In this document: positions 1-7,902 of the stretch, one piece after another | How positions within the stretch are numbered: position 1 is the first letter of the stretch | Layout of the letters: each line of letters opens with the position of its first letter | Assembly: GCF_022346995.1 (NCBI RefSeq) | Contig: NZ_JAKRNM010000020.1 | Coordinates: forward strand, 1-49,139 | Length of the DNA: 49,139 bases | Direction: 5' to 3' | From: Paenibacillus sp. ACRRY | GTDB taxonomy: Bacteria; Bacillota; Bacilli; Paenibacillales; Paenibacillaceae | Program-made: the position numbers and the translations under genes | The notes under the pieces: generated by a model | What the model was told of the DNA's origin: nothing | What the model saw: only the letters and a program-made list of their open reading frames with translations | Databases searched by the model: none

Positions 1-150
1 CCAATAAAGTATTGAAAAGAGCGATTAGCTCATTTTGAATCTGACGAGATTAAAAATCTCATTGTTGATCTTGCAAGCAAGATCATTTACTCACTCGTTG
101 TTCAGTTTTCAAAGATCAAACATTCATTGTTGTCGTCACTATTTTCTCTC
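1..150 (-). promoter_or_regulatory. Leader of a 16S rRNA gene that begins just outside the left edge
   Basis: Read on the minus strand, this stretch looks like the spacer that precedes 16S rRNA in Bacillales: a TTTGAAAACTGAACAA segment, a short stem made from GATCTTGCTTGCAAGATC, and an ending in ACTTTATTGG at base 1. In related genomes the mature 16S sequence follows directly. No 16S sequence is inside the window. The identification rests on recalled similarity of rRNA leaders, not on an alignment. Confidence 0.75.
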
Positions 151-165
151 AGCGGCGACTTTTAT

Positions 166-195
166 AATATACCATACTTCGTTTGTTTTCGTCAA
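166..195 (-). promoter_or_regulatory. rRNA operon promoter P2 (downstream)
   Basis: On the minus strand the -35 box TTGACG (190-195) and the -10 box TATATT (166-171) are separated by 18 bases. It is the second of two tandem promoters facing the 16S gene, an arrangement typical of rrn operons in Bacillus. It is a vegetative sigma-A type promoter by sequence. Confidence 0.75.
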
Positions 196-285
196 GCACT
201 TTTTTGAAGTTTTTTTTCAAAGCTCTTAGCGATCTTTGTTTTATCTTCAAATTTTCTCGACCAAGCAAGCAAAGCAACGAGATAT

Positions 286-315
286 AATGTACCATAAATC
301 TCTGCACTGAGTCAA
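286..315 (-). promoter_or_regulatory. rRNA operon promoter P1 (upstream)
   Basis: The -35 box TTGACT (310-315) and -10 box TACATT (286-291) are 18 bases apart on the minus strand. The -35 box directly abuts the bofA stop codon at 316-318. No terminator separates bofA from these promoters, so read-through from the sporulation gene into the rRNA operon is possible. Confidence 0.7.
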
Positions 316-585
316 CTACCCAAACAAAGAAATTTTCAACCCCAGCAGAAGCCCTACTCCTGGCAGGCCCAAAATACTTACTGTACCGATTGTAGCAGGA
401 TTCAGCGGTATGTAGGCACCCGTAATCCAACCGGAATAATTGACAACATAGATCCCGATCGCAGCCAAAGCCAGATGTATTCCAAATGATGTTACCCATG
501 ACAATCCGATTCGCTTTCTGAACAATATGATCACCAGCGCCACCAATGAAGCCACAAGCACACTTCCCAGAATCACACTTTTCAT
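316..585 (-). CDS. bofA: BofA, inhibitor of pro-sigma-K processing
   Basis: Small integral membrane protein of 89 residues, close to the 87 of B. subtilis BofA. In sporulating cells BofA sits in the outer forespore membrane with SpoIVFA and holds the SpoIVFB protease inactive until the forespore signals, which times pro-sigma-K cleavage. The sequence shows two hydrophobic segments (about residues 3-20 and 30-45) and the family's C-terminal region with NPATIGTVSILGLPGVG. The ATG at 585 was chosen because AGGAGGTG lies 6 bases upstream; a longer frame to 618 has no ribosome site. It follows yaaL, and the rRNA promoters start immediately after its stop. B. subtilis has the same order (recR, yaaL, bofA, rrnA). 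Confidence 0.93.
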   Translation of the reverse strand: MKSVILGSVLVASLVALVIILFRKRIGLSWVTSFGIHLALAAIGIYVVNYSGWITGAYIPLNPATIGTVSILGLPGVGLLLGLKISLFG

Positions 586-614
586 ATTAAACACCTCCTC
601 GGCATATTCATTCA

Positions 615-890
615 TCACACACTCATGCCCCGATCCATTACAGCTGACTTCTTCATCCCCGCTCGTTTCGCCCGCTTCAGATGAATCTGGTACTTACGCT
701 CTGCTGCTTCCAGAACATATATGGCATAATCAATTTCATCTTCCCCCTGCGCTTCTTCAAACTGCCTCACCGCACGCTCCCACTCTGCTTTAGCCTTTTC
801 AATCTCCAAGTAGATCTGTTCTTCTTCCAGCTCCTTCTGCATTTGGGTGCGTTTCTCCACTGCCCGTCCTGCATTTTTCCAAAAAAACAT
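615..890 (-). CDS. yaaL: YaaL family protein (DUF2508)
   Basis: A 91-residue, highly charged, mostly helical protein with heptad-like Glu/Lys-rich stretches (residues 18-75) and no membrane segment. It matches the small YaaL/DUF2508 family found between recR and bofA in Bacillales; the function is unknown. The start is supported by GGGGGAGA about 5 bases upstream. Its stop lies 29 bases before the bofA start, so the two are probably cotranscribed. It is separated from recR by a terminator, so it likely has its own promoter between 900 and 1000, though I could not identify clear boxes there. Confidence 0.85.
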   Translation of the reverse strand: MFFWKNAGRAVEKRTQMQKELEEEQIYLEIEKAKAEWERAVRQFEEAQGEDEIDYAIYVLEAAERKYQIHLKRAKRAGMKKSAVMDRGMSV

Positions 891-997
891 AAGCTCTCCC
901 CCTTTGATTCAGCACAGCATATTCTCATACTTATCAAGGGAAGGACAAACTTAGAACTAGAGAAACAAATTTCTCTCGCGATACTTCATTCAGCAAA

Positions 998-1024
998 CAA
1001 AAAAAGAGAGCCTCTCGGCTCTCT
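998..1024 (-). terminator. Terminator after recR
   Basis: Stem AGAGAGCC / GGCTCTCT (1005-1012 with 1017-1024) followed on the minus strand by seven T residues. It ends the dnaX-yaaK-recR transcript. Confidence 0.85.
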
Positions 1025-1097
1025 GGATGAATCCATTCCAATCTCCAACTACTTCATTCTATGCAAAGCCACGTTCTCCTTAGTCACACATACATGC

Positions 1098-1697
1098 TTA
1101 TCGGATCTCTCTGCGGCCTTCCAGTGCTTTCGATAGTGTCACTTCATCTGCGTACTCCAAGTCTCCACCGACAGGCAATCCATGGGCTATCCTGGTCACT
1201 GTAATCTCGAACGGCCGAACCAGACGGGATATATACATCGCCGTCGCCTCACCCTCAATATTCGGATTCGTTGCCAAAATCAATTCTTGCACCCGTTCAT
1301 CGCTCAGTCGGGTCAACAGCTCCTTCAACCGAATATCATCAGGGCCGATTCCCTCCATTGGAGAGATCGCACCTTGCAGCACATGATAGTACCCATCAAA
1401 CTCTTTGGTACGCTCCATAGCAACAAGGTCCTTGGAGTCTTGAACCACACAAATGACAGAACCATCACGGGACTTATCCTGACAAATGCGGCATGGATCG
1501 GTATCTGTAATATTACAGCATACCGAGCAATAATGAAGGTTACGCTTCACACTAACAAGCGCCTTGGCAAAATCAATAACGTCATCTTCCTTCATGTTAA
1601 GCACATGAAAAGCTAGTCGCGCAGCTGTCTTGGGGCCAATACCCGGCAATCGGGTAAAAGCATCAATAAGTTTCGCTATCGGTTCGGGATAATACAA
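1098..1697 (-). CDS. recR: Recombination mediator protein RecR
   Basis: Cytosolic DNA repair protein that works with RecO (and RecF) to load RecA on gapped, SSB-coated DNA. Its 199 residues are the family's usual length. An N-terminal helix-hairpin-helix segment (LPGIGPKTAARLAF, residues 17-30) is followed by a four-cysteine zinc finger (C57, C60, C69, C72) and a Toprim domain beginning with ICVVQD near residue 82. The start is a TTG at 1697, supported by AAAGGAGA 9 bases upstream; no in-frame ATG is near. It is the last gene of the dnaX-yaaK-recR operon, conserved across Firmicutes, and is closed by a strong terminator. Confidence 0.97.
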   Translation of the reverse strand: MYYPEPIAKLIDAFTRLPGIGPKTAARLAFHVLNMKEDDVIDFAKALVSVKRNLHYCSVCCNITDTDPCRICQDKSRDGSVICVVQDSKDLVAMERTKEFDGYYHVLQGAISPMEGIGPDDIRLKELLTRLSDERVQELILATNPNIEGEATAMYISRLVRPFEITVTRIAHGLPVGGDLEYADEVTLSKALEGRREIR

Positions 1698-1731
1698 TCG
1701 ATTGTGTCTCCTTTGACAGGATCAATTTTAA

Positions 1732-2043
1732 TTAAAACAATCCCGGAATTTTCATGCCACCTGTGAATTTGCCCATGTCCTGGTTAGCAATTTCATCAGC
1801 TTTGCTCATCGCATCATTTACAGCAGTCATAACGAGATCCTGCAGCATTTCTACATCTTCCGGATCTACCGCTTCAGGTTTAATGGTAATGGAAAGCAAT
1901 TTCTTGTGTCCGTTAACCTCAGCTGTAACCACGCCGCCACCCGAAGTACCTTGAACCGTTTTGTCAGCCAGTTCCTCTTGTGCCTTCAGCATTTGCTCCT
2001 GCATTTTCTTCACTTGCTTCATCATTTGGTTCATGTTGTTCAT
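1732..2043 (-). CDS. yaaK: YbaB/EbfC family nucleoid-associated protein
   Basis: A 103-residue protein of the YbaB/EbfC family, which forms dimers that bind DNA. The N-terminal segment is a Met/Gln/Lys-rich helix (MNQMMKQVKKMQEQML) and the central part carries the family sheet with GGGVVTAEVNGHKKL. The start ATG at 2043 has AGGAGA 9 bases upstream. It sits 53 bases after dnaX and 34 bases before recR, the standard dnaX-ybaB-recR operon, which ties it to DNA metabolism. Its exact role is not established. Confidence 0.95.
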   Translation of the reverse strand: MNNMNQMMKQVKKMQEQMLKAQEELADKTVQGTSGGGVVTAEVNGHKKLLSITIKPEAVDPEDVEMLQDLVMTAVNDAMSKADEIANQDMGKFTGGMKIPGLF

Positions 2044-2096
2044 TATTGTTCATCTCCTTTGTTATAGTTAATGATGCGCGCTTGCGCTAGGTATAT

Positions 2097-3851
2097 CTAT
2101 TCCTTGATCACTACAAGATCTTCACCGAAGAGCTGGATGGCTTCATCAATCCAAGGTTGCTTGCTGCCTGACCCGCCGTCTTCATGCTCAGGTTCAAGCT
2201 TAAAGTCCTCCTTTGGCGCTTCAGCAGCTCCTTCCATGGCTCCCGTCCAGTCTTTAAGCATCATCGTCACCAGACGTGCTGAACGCCCAAGCTGTTCAGA
2301 CAGCACGCGCTCGATCACTTCACGATTAGCCTGCTTCTCTGTCGTTTCACGGTGAATGTTGTTTTTAAAAGCAACCAATACATTGTCTTCTAACATAGAT
2401 ACAGGCTCGCCATCCATAAACCAGGCATGGACCGTAACCTTCTCCTCTTTAACACGCTGCAAGATTTGACTCCACTTTCTGCTGATCTCCACAAATTCCG
2501 GAGATCCCTTGCGCGCCACGTATTGATCCAGCTGTGCAGGTAGCTTCGCCGGAGAATTCCCTCTGGATACGGGAGCACGAGTTGCCGGACGTGAAGAACT
2601 GCTTGGTGCAGCCTCTCCACCAGAGAGACCACTTTTCAGCGCTCGATCCAACTTCTTCTCCAACTCAACAAGCTGTTGTTTCAATCGGTTAATTTCCCCG
2701 CTGTCAGCTGGTGGGGACGCCGTCGCTCCTGCTGACACAACGACTTGATTCGATGCCTCTCCCTGCGCAGGTATACTGCACAGCTTGAGCAGCGCCACTT
2801 CAAATAACGTTTGCGGCTGCACTGCATATTTCATCTCACTCTGGTAGCGGTTAAGTGTATCAATCATTTGGAACAACTGTTCCTTCGTGAAGGATTCTGC
2901 CATATCACGGAAAGACTCAGGGTTAAGTACCCGGTCTGTCAGTTTGTCGGCATCCGGCACCATCTTGATCATAAGCAAATCACGGAAGTAATACAGCAAG
3001 TTTTCCATGCATTTATCTGCACTCTTGCCTTCATGCATAAACCCTTCGATCATTTGCAAAATATGTCCGACATCACCTTTGAGCAATGAAGCGGCAAGCT
3101 TGGCAAATTGCTCTGAAGGGATTCCTCCAGTCATATCCATAACCTGCTGGTATGTTACTCTTCCATCTGTGAAAGAAGAGATCTGATCCAGAACACTGAG
3201 TGCATCCCGCATACCCCCGTCCGACAGACGAGCGATGTATTGGAGCGCATCCTGATCAGCCTCCATACCCTCTTGTTCGCATATCAACGTAAGTCTTGCC
3301 GTCTGCTCCTCTAGGGAAACCCGGCGGAAATCAAATCGCTGACACCTGGAGATAATCGTGGCCGGAAGGCGGTGTGGTTCGGTTGTTGCCAAAATAAACA
3401 TTACATGCGGAGGGGGTTCCTCCAATGTTTTGAGCAAAGCGTTAAACGCCTCTGTCGTTAACATGTGTACTTCGTCAATAATATAGACTTTCTGCCGGAC
3501 TTCCGTCGGGGCATATTTAACCTTTTCACGAAGATCGCGGATCTCTTCAACACCCCGGTTGGATGCAGCATCAATCTCCTGCACATCCATTACAGAACCG
3601 GCCGTGATCCTGCGGCAAGCTTCACATTCGTTACAAGGCTCAGGCGCAGGTCCGCGCTCGCAGTTTACAGCTTTGGCCAAAATCTTGGCAGCACTGGTCT
3701 TCCCCGTTCCTCTGGGCCCGTTAAACAAGTAGGCATGGGAAGTCCGCTGTTCACGAATCGCGTTCTGCAAGGTCTGAATAATATGCTGTTGTCCCACCAT
3801 ATCTTGAAACGACTGGGGACGCCAAGCCCGGTATAACGCGATATGCTCCAT
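2097..3851 (-). CDS. dnaX: DNA polymerase III subunit gamma/tau
   Basis: Motor and organiser of the clamp loader: it binds ATP, opens the beta clamp with delta and delta-prime, and its C-terminal tau part contacts the polymerase and helicase. The 584 residues show the AAA+ Walker A GPRGTGKTS (45-53), a zinc module (C64, C73, C76, C79), the Walker B DEVH and the sensor SRC motif. Domain III continues to about 360. A charged, Ser/Ala/Pro-rich linker (380-430) leads to the tau domain, which ends in an acidic tail. The ATG at 3851 has GGAAGG 9 bases upstream. It lies directly downstream of the SRP RNA, as in B. subtilis. Confidence 0.97.
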   Translation of the reverse strand: MEHIALYRAWRPQSFQDMVGQQHIIQTLQNAIREQRTSHAYLFNGPRGTGKTSAAKILAKAVNCERGPAPEPCNECEACRRITAGSVMDVQEIDAASNRGVEEIRDLREKVKYAPTEVRQKVYIIDEVHMLTTEAFNALLKTLEEPPPHVMFILATTEPHRLPATIISRCQRFDFRRVSLEEQTARLTLICEQEGMEADQDALQYIARLSDGGMRDALSVLDQISSFTDGRVTYQQVMDMTGGIPSEQFAKLAASLLKGDVGHILQMIEGFMHEGKSADKCMENLLYYFRDLLMIKMVPDADKLTDRVLNPESFRDMAESFTKEQLFQMIDTLNRYQSEMKYAVQPQTLFEVALLKLCSIPAQGEASNQVVVSAGATASPPADSGEINRLKQQLVELEKKLDRALKSGLSGGEAAPSSSSRPATRAPVSRGNSPAKLPAQLDQYVARKGSPEFVEISRKWSQILQRVKEEKVTVHAWFMDGEPVSMLEDNVLVAFKNNIHRETTEKQANREVIERVLSEQLGRSARLVTMMLKDWTGAMEGAAEAPKEDFKLEPEHEDGGSGSKQPWIDEAIQLFGEDLVVIKE

Positions 3852-3969
3852 GATGCGTTACCTTCCTTCCACTTCGCATTCGAGTCCTTTGTCGTTCCCC
3901 CATTATACTATATTCCAGGGTGATTCCAAACTTTATCTGACCCATGATGCGTAGTTTTTTTGTACATAT

Positions 3970-4006
3970 CAAAAAGACCTCTGCATACATACAACTGCAA
4001 AGGTCT
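3970..4006 (-). terminator. Terminator after the SRP RNA
   Basis: Minus-strand hairpin with arms AGACCT / AGGTCT plus an inner TGCA pairing, followed by five T residues. It separates the SRP RNA transcript from dnaX. Confidence 0.8.
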
Positions 4007-4025
4007 CTACATTTCAAATGGTAAG

Positions 4026-4293
4026 CCGTGCACCTGCTATCGATAATTGCGATCCAAGTGGCACCCCTGAACAACAGCTCAGGCTAGGCAACCCTCCGGC
4101 ACAAGAGTGATCTCACTTATGGCTGCTTCCTTCCGGACCTGACCAGGTTCATGAGTACTCATTGCGGAGGACCCAACCGTCAACACCACGTTCAGGGACC
4201 AAACCTCACATCGACAAAACCTCTAGCAGGAATTCAACCTCGCTATAGCGGATTGCGAGTTACAGGGCACCGCTACCTCCCCATCTAGCACGG
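4026..4293 (-). ncRNA. scr: Signal recognition particle RNA (large Bacillus type, scRNA)
   Basis: RNA core of the signal recognition particle, which binds Ffh (and HBsu in Bacillus) and targets membrane and secreted proteins. The conserved domain IV is visible on the minus strand: GGTCAGGTCCGGAAGGAAGC, with the GGAA tetraloop and the asymmetric loop. The 5' end CCGTGCTAG pairs with the 3' end CTGCTATC/CACGG, giving about 268 nt. That is the length of the Bacillus RNA with an Alu-like domain, not the short 4.5S form. Ends were placed from this pairing and are accurate to a few bases. It has its own promoter and terminator. Confidence 0.95.
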
Positions 4294-4301
4294 TAAGAAA
4301 T

Positions 4302-4330
4302 AGTATAACGTAAGCTTATCCAAATTGCAA
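4302..4330 (-). promoter_or_regulatory. Promoter of the SRP RNA gene
   Basis: TTGCAA (4325-4330), 17-base spacer, TATACT (4302-4307) on the minus strand. The RNA 5' end at about 4293 lies 8-9 bases after the -10 box. Confidence 0.8.
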
Positions 4331-4360
4331 CCAGGTGTGAACTGGAACCTTTATCCCTAT

Positions 4361-4388
4361 ATAAAAACCCCCTGCCAACAGGCAGGGG
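4361..4388 (-). terminator. Terminator after rpmE
   Basis: Stem CCCCTGCC / GGCAGGGG (4369-4376 with 4381-4388), tetraloop, then GTTTTTAT on the minus strand. Confidence 0.9.
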
Positions 4389-4432
4389 TGGTTTGGATGC
4401 AATTAGCAGACAATTCACAGGGAATTGCTGAA

Positions 4433-4630
4433 TTAGATTCCGTATTTTTTCTTGAAACGATCGACACGGCCGCCAGCATCGATAAACTTCTGTTTACCGG
4501 TGAAGAACGGGTGGCAAGCGGAGCAAATCTCTACACGAAGTCCTTCTTTAACTGAACCAGTCTCAAAAGTGTTACCGCAAGCGCAGGTTACTTGACCGAT
4601 CGTGTATTTAGGATGAATTGCTTCTTTCAT
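4433..4630 (-). CDS. rpmE: Ribosomal protein L31, zinc-binding form
   Basis: Protein of the large ribosomal subunit at the central protuberance, bridging to the small subunit. At 65 residues it is normal length. The four cysteines of the zinc-binding (C+) form are visible: CACG near residue 16-18 and CSAC at 36-39. The conserved HPFFTGKQKFIDAGGRVDRFKKKY segment is present in shortened quotation as HPFFTGKQ and VDRFKKKY. This form is the one normally used when zinc is available; some Bacillales replace it with a cysteine-free paralogue in zinc starvation, and none is in this window. It has its own strong promoter and terminator. Confidence 0.97.
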   Translation of the reverse strand: MKEAIHPKYTIGQVTCACGNTFETGSVKEGLRVEICSACHPFFTGKQKFIDAGGRVDRFKKKYGI

Positions 4631-4694
4631 TACCTTTCACCTCTTTCCGCCCTGAGCCTCAAGCGGACCCAGAGTAAATGGCACAACTTCAGAG

Positions 4695-4723
4695 ATTATA
4701 ACACGGCCTAATGCGTGTTGCAA
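4695..4723 (-). promoter_or_regulatory. Promoter of rpmE
   Basis: TTGCAA (4718-4723), 17-base spacer, TATAAT (4695-4700), with a TG motif one base before the -10 box. It begins just after the stop codon of the radical SAM gene. The 5' leader of about 55 nt contains a GC-rich foldback (CCGC / GCGG) next to the ribosome site; ribosomal-protein autoregulation is possible but not shown. Confidence 0.8.
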
Positions 4724-4733
4724 TCGAATATTA

Positions 4734-6008
4734 TCAAGAGGTGATGAGTCGTTTCGGACGAGCCATTCCGGCTGGAGGAACATGTGTATACGAGCCAATA
4801 ACGACATCAGGCAGCTCTTCTTCGAAGATCTCAATCATTGGCTTCATTCCCAGAATATCACCTTGAGCTGGAGGGATTAATTCCAGATAACTCTCTGGGT
4901 CGATATTCAGATTGCGCATTTGAATCAAGCGCAGATCTGTTCTCCGGGCAAACTCAATCATTGCTTCAATCTCCTCTTCGCGATCCGTGACACCCGGGAA
5001 GATCAGATAGTTAATCGATGTATACACACCTTGTTGGGCCGCATACTTCATCGATTTCTCCACGTTTGCAAGTGTATAACCCCGTGGTTTGTAATACGCA
5101 TTATAGTGATCGTCCAGTGCACTGATCGTACTCACGCGCATCAAATCAAGACCCGCATCCACGATGCCTCGAATATGATCATTCAAACCAGCGTTGGTAT
5201 TAATGTTGATATATCCCATATCCGTAATGGAACGAACCTCACGAATGGCTTCAATAATCAATTTGGCCTGAGTTGACGGTTCCCCTTCACACCCCTGACC
5301 GAAGCTAATAATGGACTCTGGTGTTTTCAGGTGTTCCAGCATAACCTCAACAATTTCGTCCACACGAGGCCGGAAGTTCATTCGAGTCTGCGGGGAAACA
5401 AAACCACTGTCATCCGGTTGTTCCGAAATACACCCGAAGCAGCCTGCGTTACAGGAGTACGATACCGGAACTCCACCTTCCCAACGATTCAGGAACGTGT
5501 TGGAAGATGTCAGACACTCATATCCAAGTGCACAGTTGGACAGATGGGTATACAAGCGATTTTCAGGATACTTTTCGGTCATCCGCGTAACTCCAGCACG
5601 TACGTCATCACGGTCACAGTTCAGCGGATTCCACTGATCCGGATGATCGGACATCCGGGCTGTAACGTAGAATGCATCATCCTTCCATACCACTGCAGAG
5701 TACCCGAACAACGGAAGCTTATACTCTTTGTCCGTTTTCACATAACCCGGCAAACAAAGCCGAGTAAATCCTTGCGGGAGCAAAGCTCCGACCGCCTGTG
5801 TATCACTCGGAAGAGGCATCATCTCACCGGTGTCTGGATCCATCCCAATGGGACGAGTGCTTGGTAATCCAACCAGAGTTGCACCCTCTGGTAGAGGAAT
5901 AAGTTCATCCTCCATAATTTCAACGATCATATCTCCACTACGGGCAAGCCCATACAGGGATGGGTGATCAAATACATTGCCTTTTTCATCTGCGTATACT
6001 AAATACAT
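4734..6008 (-). CDS. Radical SAM protein of unknown substrate
   Basis: A 424-residue cytosolic enzyme with the radical SAM cluster motif C-x3-C-x2-C at C186, C190 and C193 (CNAGCFGC), which binds a 4Fe-4S cluster and cleaves S-adenosylmethionine. Conserved core features follow: SFGQGCEGEPS (a GGE-like motif) and INTNAG, typical of the half-barrel. The 180-residue N-terminal part is unusual and contains further cysteines (C131, C159, C165). I do not recognise a characterised family, so the reaction is unknown. The start has GAGGAG 7 bases upstream. It lies between rho and rpmE in the same direction, a position B. subtilis does not use for this gene. There is no maturase, peptide precursor or transporter nearby that would suggest peptide modification. 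Confidence 0.85.
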   Translation of the reverse strand: MYLVYADEKGNVFDHPSLYGLARSGDMIVEIMEDELIPLPEGATLVGLPSTRPIGMDPDTGEMMPLPSDTQAVGALLPQGFTRLCLPGYVKTDKEYKLPLFGYSAVVWKDDAFYVTARMSDHPDQWNPLNCDRDDVRAGVTRMTEKYPENRLYTHLSNCALGYECLTSSNTFLNRWEGGVPVSYSCNAGCFGCISEQPDDSGFVSPQTRMNFRPRVDEIVEVMLEHLKTPESIISFGQGCEGEPSTQAKLIIEAIREVRSITDMGYININTNAGLNDHIRGIVDAGLDLMRVSTISALDDHYNAYYKPRGYTLANVEKSMKYAAQQGVYTSINYLIFPGVTDREEEIEAMIEFARRTDLRLIQMRNLNIDPESYLELIPPAQGDILGMKPMIEIFEEELPDVVIGSYTHVPPAGMARPKRLITS

Positions 6009-6108
6009 GATGTTCTCCTCACATCTAATGGGTTAAACCGAACGACGAGTTTATAATAAATCCAGCAGCGGAACTGCCAAATTCGAATGCTTAAACGTAC
6101 AACATTTT

Positions 6109-7431
6109 TTAAGTAGTTGTTGCTGAGGTAGCCGTCTGTCTCGGCGATCGCCGAGTCGTTGTGGTCCCCGAATTGCTTGTGTTATTGCCCGCTGCATCAA
6201 ACGCAGCCAAAAACTCTGCATTCGTTTTGCTGTTGCGCAGTTTTTTCAGGAAGCTTTCCACAAAATCATGGGAGTCATTCATATTTTTACGAATGGTCCA
6301 GATGGTATCAAGCTCTTCCTTGCTGAGCAACACTTCTTCTCGGCGTGTACCCGAACGACGAATATCGATGGCTGGGAAGATACGGCGTTCTGCCAGTTTG
6401 CGGTCCAGATGAAGCTCCATATTACCCGTACCTTTAAACTCTTCATAGATAATATCATCCATACGAGATCCCGTATCGATTAGCGCAGTCGCCAGAATAG
6501 TCAGGCTTCCGCCCTCTTCCACATTCCGTGCAGATCCAAAGAAACGTTTTGGACGATGGAATGCTGCAGGGTCAATACCCCCACTAAGTGTCCGTCCGGA
6601 TGGCGGGATAACCAGGTTATATGCACGAGCAAGACGCGTAATGCTGTCCAGCAAAATAACTACATCTTTTTTCGCCTCAACCAGACGCAGAGCACGTTCC
6701 AGCACCAGTTCCGCAACCTTGATATGATTCTCAGGCAGCTCATCGAACGTAGAAGCCACAACTTCCCCTTTTACCGAACGAGACATATCCGTTACTTCCT
6801 CCGGACGTTCATCAATCAACAGGACAAACAGTTCAATTTCTGGATTGTTGGTTGAAATACTGTTGGCAATTTCTTTGAGGAGAAGCGTCTTACCTGCTTT
6901 GGGAGGTGCTACGATCAATCCGCGCTGTCCCAAACCTACAGGAGCCAGCACATCCATAATGCGTGTAGACAAATGGTTGGGGGATGTTTCGAGAACCAGC
7001 TTTTTCTGCGGATACAATGGGGTTAATGCCGGGAAGTGAAGTCTTTCCGCAGCAGCTGAAGGATTCTCACCGTTTACCGCATTGACTTGCAGCAAACCGA
7101 AATATCTCTCGTTTTCCTTCGGCGTTCTACATTTACCAGATACGAGGTCACCCGTTCTAAGATCGAACTTACGAATCTGCGAGGCCGATATATAAATGTC
7201 TTCGGTGCTAGGCAGGTAGTTAATCGGGCGGAGAAAACCGTAACCTTCCGGAAGGATCTCAAGTACACCTTGCATAAACATCAAACCGCTCTGTTCAGCC
7301 TGAGCACGTAGTATGGCAAAAATCAATTCTTTCTTCTTCAGTGTGCCATAGTAGGGAATCTGATATTTTTTGGCCAGTTTGTAGAGGTCCGTTAGTTTCA
7401 TTTCTTCCAAATCGGAAATTTGTAGATCCAT
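6109..7431 (-). CDS. rho: Transcription termination factor Rho
   Basis: Hexameric RNA-dependent ATPase that ends transcription of untranslated RNA. The 440 residues contain the N-terminal Rho domain (SDLEEMKLTDLYKLAKK), the cold-shock RNA-binding fold (about 50-120, with EGYGFLRP), and the ATPase core with Walker A APPKAGKT, Walker B VVILLDSITRL, and the R-loop. Two features stand out: the extreme C terminus is a low-complexity Asn/Ser/Thr/Arg tail (about the last 30 residues, ending in TATSATTT), and the start is preceded by AGGTGG 7 bases upstream. In B. subtilis rho mRNA is autoregulated through its leader; the leader here is described separately. Confidence 0.97.
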   Translation of the reverse strand: MDLQISDLEEMKLTDLYKLAKKYQIPYYGTLKKKELIFAILRAQAEQSGLMFMQGVLEILPEGYGFLRPINYLPSTEDIYISASQIRKFDLRTGDLVSGKCRTPKENERYFGLLQVNAVNGENPSAAAERLHFPALTPLYPQKKLVLETSPNHLSTRIMDVLAPVGLGQRGLIVAPPKAGKTLLLKEIANSISTNNPEIELFVLLIDERPEEVTDMSRSVKGEVVASTFDELPENHIKVAELVLERALRLVEAKKDVVILLDSITRLARAYNLVIPPSGRTLSGGIDPAAFHRPKRFFGSARNVEEGGSLTILATALIDTGSRMDDIIYEEFKGTGNMELHLDRKLAERRIFPAIDIRRSGTRREEVLLSKEELDTIWTIRKNMNDSHDFVESFLKKLRNSKTNAEFLAAFDAAGNNTSNSGTTTTRRSPRQTATSATTT

Positions 7432-7742
7432 ATAATAACCACCTATTCAATTAATAAGTCCGTGAAATGGATAGTTTCGCTTGATGATCGGCTATGGGAG
7501 AACAGCACAAATCAGCTGCGTTCTCTTCTGTCCATTGTACGGAATGTAACCGTTATAATGCAAATACTTGTCGTTGAGTGTAAGTTTCCGGGTGGGATGA
7601 CCATGATACAGTGTTACACACTTGTAAGTGAACATATAATTCACGAGGCTTTCGATCCGGGTACCCAGTCATGGAGCACAGACAAATCGGGGTTTGGGGA
7701 AAAGGAATGATGTCAGTTCATACAGCCATATGATATTTGATC
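7432..7742 (-). promoter_or_regulatory. rho upstream region with promoter
   Basis: No convincing gene lies between rho and the murA terminator. On the minus strand a promoter is visible: TTGCAT (7558-7563), an 18-base spacer and TACAAT (7534-7539). It gives a leader of roughly 95 nt before the rho ATG. B. subtilis keeps glpX between rho and murAB, and it is absent here. No other conserved element was seen. Confidence 0.55.
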
Positions 7743-7797
7743 CAAAAAAAGACCCTCCGGTTAAGGAAACAAAAACCATTTCATCTTATCCCGGAGA
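7743..7797 (-). terminator. Terminator after murA
   Basis: Minus-strand stem CTCCGG..TAAG / CTTA..CCGGAG with a loop of about 18 nt, followed by GTCTTTTTTT. Confidence 0.75.
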
Positions 7798-7902
7798 GGC
7801 TGAGAACTCTATTAGAATAGGTTTACCCAATTGTTGTAAGGTTATGCAGTTCTGTCAAAATAATAACGTCAAGTCACCAATCTTGCAATATGGTAACTTA
7901 CG

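Noticed and set aside
7462..7710. 82-codon plus-strand frame upstream of rho
   Set aside because: It runs opposite the rho promoter and leader and has no ribosome site or familiar content.
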